Of a stretch of 64,000 nt of DNA, positions 63,134 through 64,000 are shown piece by piece; the first letter of the stretch is position 1; the number at the start of each line of letters is the position of its first letter. The notes under the pieces were generated by a model. The model worked only from the letters and a program-made list of their open reading frames with translations. It was not told where the DNA came from and ran no database searches. The translations under genes were made by a program, and so were the position numbers. The DNA is from Archaeoglobi archaeon JdFR-42 (GTDB lineage Archaea; Halobacteriota; Archaeoglobi; Archaeoglobales; JdFR-42), in assembly GCA_002010305.1 (NCBI GenBank), contig MTND01000027.1, positions 116,930 to 180,929 of the forward strand. The letters are read 5' to 3'.

Positions 63134-64000
63134 CTAAAACTGGCTCTCATAAATCTGTTCAATTCGGTCTATGGTGTCAGCATCCTCTGGACTTTTGTCA
63201 TCCCTTACACGAACAAGCCTAGGAAATCTCAAAGCAAATCCACTTTCATACTTTGGGCTCTTCTGAATCTCCTCATATGCCACTTCAAATACAATTTTGG
63301 GAATAAAATGGATGATTTTTCCTTCTTCCCCTTCGATCAGGTCTTTAAACATTCCAGTAAGCTCTTCTAGCTGTTCATCTGAAAATCCAGTTGCCACTCG
63401 ACCAATCCTAAGGAAACTATTGGTTGAAGGATCATAACAAGCAAGTTCATAGGAACCTATAAACCTAGCTCGTCTTCCTTCACCCCATTCCCCCCCAATT
63501 ACCACCAGATCTAGGGTTTCAAGAGTAGGTTTGAGTTTCAACCAATTTTTACCTCTTCGTCCTGGAATGTAATGACTCTCTGGGTTTTTCATCATAATCC
63601 CTTCGTGACCTGCTTTTAGAGCTTCAGTGTACACCTCACGTATTACAGATATCTCGTTACTCATTATTTCTGTGGCAACAGAGACTCTTTCACTCTCTTT
63701 CACCACTTTCTCAAGAATTTTCCGCCTCTCTTTCAGTGGAAGATCTATCAAGACGATTCCATTCCAGTACAGTATATCGAAAAAGATTACATATAAGGGA
63801 ATCTCTTCAGCTTTTTCTCTAACGTCATATTTCCTTCTGAACCTTCTTAGGATATTCTGAAAAGGCATGGGACGACCATCTTTAATGGCTATTACTTCTC
63901 CATCCAGTATGACATCTTCCTTCACGCTCTTATTTACTCCCTCCACTATCTCAGGTAGAGACGGAGTAACGTTTTCAAGTCTCCGAGAGTAAATAGTCAG
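63134..64000 (-). CDS. ATP-dependent DNA ligase, C-terminal part (runs off the window)
   Basis: At least 288 residues. The frame stays open to base 64000 (TIYSRRLENVTPSLPEI), so the ORF-track start at 63946 is internal. ILDGEVIAI (motif III), IMMKNPESHYIPGRRGKNWLKLKP (motifs IV and V) and a C-terminal OB-fold ending VRVRDD match archaeal DNA ligase I. The adenylated Lys motif lies in the missing N-terminal part. It seals nicks using ATP in replication and repair. Confidence 0.94.
   Translation of the reverse strand: MTIYSRRLENVTPSLPEIVEGVNKSVKEDVILDGEVIAIKDGRPMPFQNILRRFRRKYDVREKAEEIPLYVIFFDILYWNGIVLIDLPLKERRKILEKVVKESERVSVATEIMSNEISVIREVYTEALKAGHEGIMMKNPESHYIPGRRGKNWLKLKPTLETLDLVVIGGEWGEGRRARFIGSYELACYDPSTNSFLRIGRVATGFSDEQLEELTGMFKDLIEGEEGKIIHFIPKIVFEVAYEEIQKSPKYESGFALRFPRLVRVRDDKSPEDADTIDRIEQIYESQF

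Noticed and set aside
1-64000. CRISPR array, rRNA, tRNA or prophage
   Set aside because: No regularly spaced repeats, no T-loop-like tRNA ends in intergenic gaps, no rRNA-like sequence and no phage structural genes were seen by eye; a tRNAscan/Infernal run would be decisive.

Overview
The window is archaeal, from a euryarchaeote of the methanogen/Archaeoglobi/alkane-oxidiser kind. The evidence is a class I lysyl-tRNA synthetase, archaeal ApgM, Hjc, an XPD-type helicase, a TrmB regulator, DUF2095, FmdE, a DHPS-like pterin protein, an MtrH homologue, and leaderless promoters with TATA boxes. The genus cannot be fixed from sequence alone. Codon and base use look AT-rich and fairly even throughout. 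I saw no rRNA, tRNA, CRISPR array or intact IS element. One decayed transposase lies at about 1.0-1.6 kb.

Layout. 0-7.6 kb: a partial DUF89 phosphatase, a small Zn protein, the transposase relic, then a TrmB regulator divergent from an S-layer-type protein/RND exporter/MFS efflux operon. 7.6-14.8 kb: a corrinoid island. It holds a URO-D methyltransferase plus corrinoid protein, a LivK-type binding protein, a cytoplasmic reductive-dehalogenase homologue followed by a Zn-site URO-D methyltransferase, and an orphan MtrH. Its likely corrinoid reactivator (RACE) is at 26-28 kb. 15-28 kb: a ThiF-TusA pair, rubrerythrin, a ParB/SerK-like protein, SAH hydrolase, LysRS, the DHPS-like protein, PHP, KaiC-like and XPD-like genes.

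28-32.3 kb: an unusual HDAC-family protein, a TM2 protein and a compact mercury-detoxification operon (ArsR-type regulator with a palindromic operator, MerT-MerP fusion, CopZ-like Fe-S/Zn protein, MerA). 32.4-41.7 kb: DUF35, thiolase and ketoacyl reductase; then ApgM, a bactofilin-like protein, DUF2095, YchF, FmdE, two-subunit fumarase, Hjc and a class II aldolase.

42-57.7 kb, minus strand: two catabolic operons. The first contains an NrpR-like regulator, a polyferredoxin, a tungsten aldehyde oxidoreductase (AOR), a small Zn protein, a MoaD-like domain fused to an ADP-forming acyl-CoA synthetase, and a phenylacetate-CoA ligase. It would oxidise aldehydes to acids and activate acids to CoA esters. 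The second contains hydantoinase/acetone-carboxylase-type A and B subunits, a V4R protein, an acyl-CoA dehydrogenase, split methylmalonyl-CoA mutase and a class III CoA-transferase. It looks like an acyl-CoA or ketone catabolic route ending at succinyl-CoA. 57.8-64 kb: a methyltransferase, a C_GCAxxG_C_C protein, TusA, an FAD disulfide-reductase-like protein, an OYE/dienoyl-CoA reductase with a broken Fe-S motif, and a partial DNA ligase.

The most unusual items are the MoaD-acyl-CoA synthetase fusion, whose GGG codons double as a Shine-Dalgarno for an internal start; the corrinoid/MtrH/RdhA island; and the mer operon.
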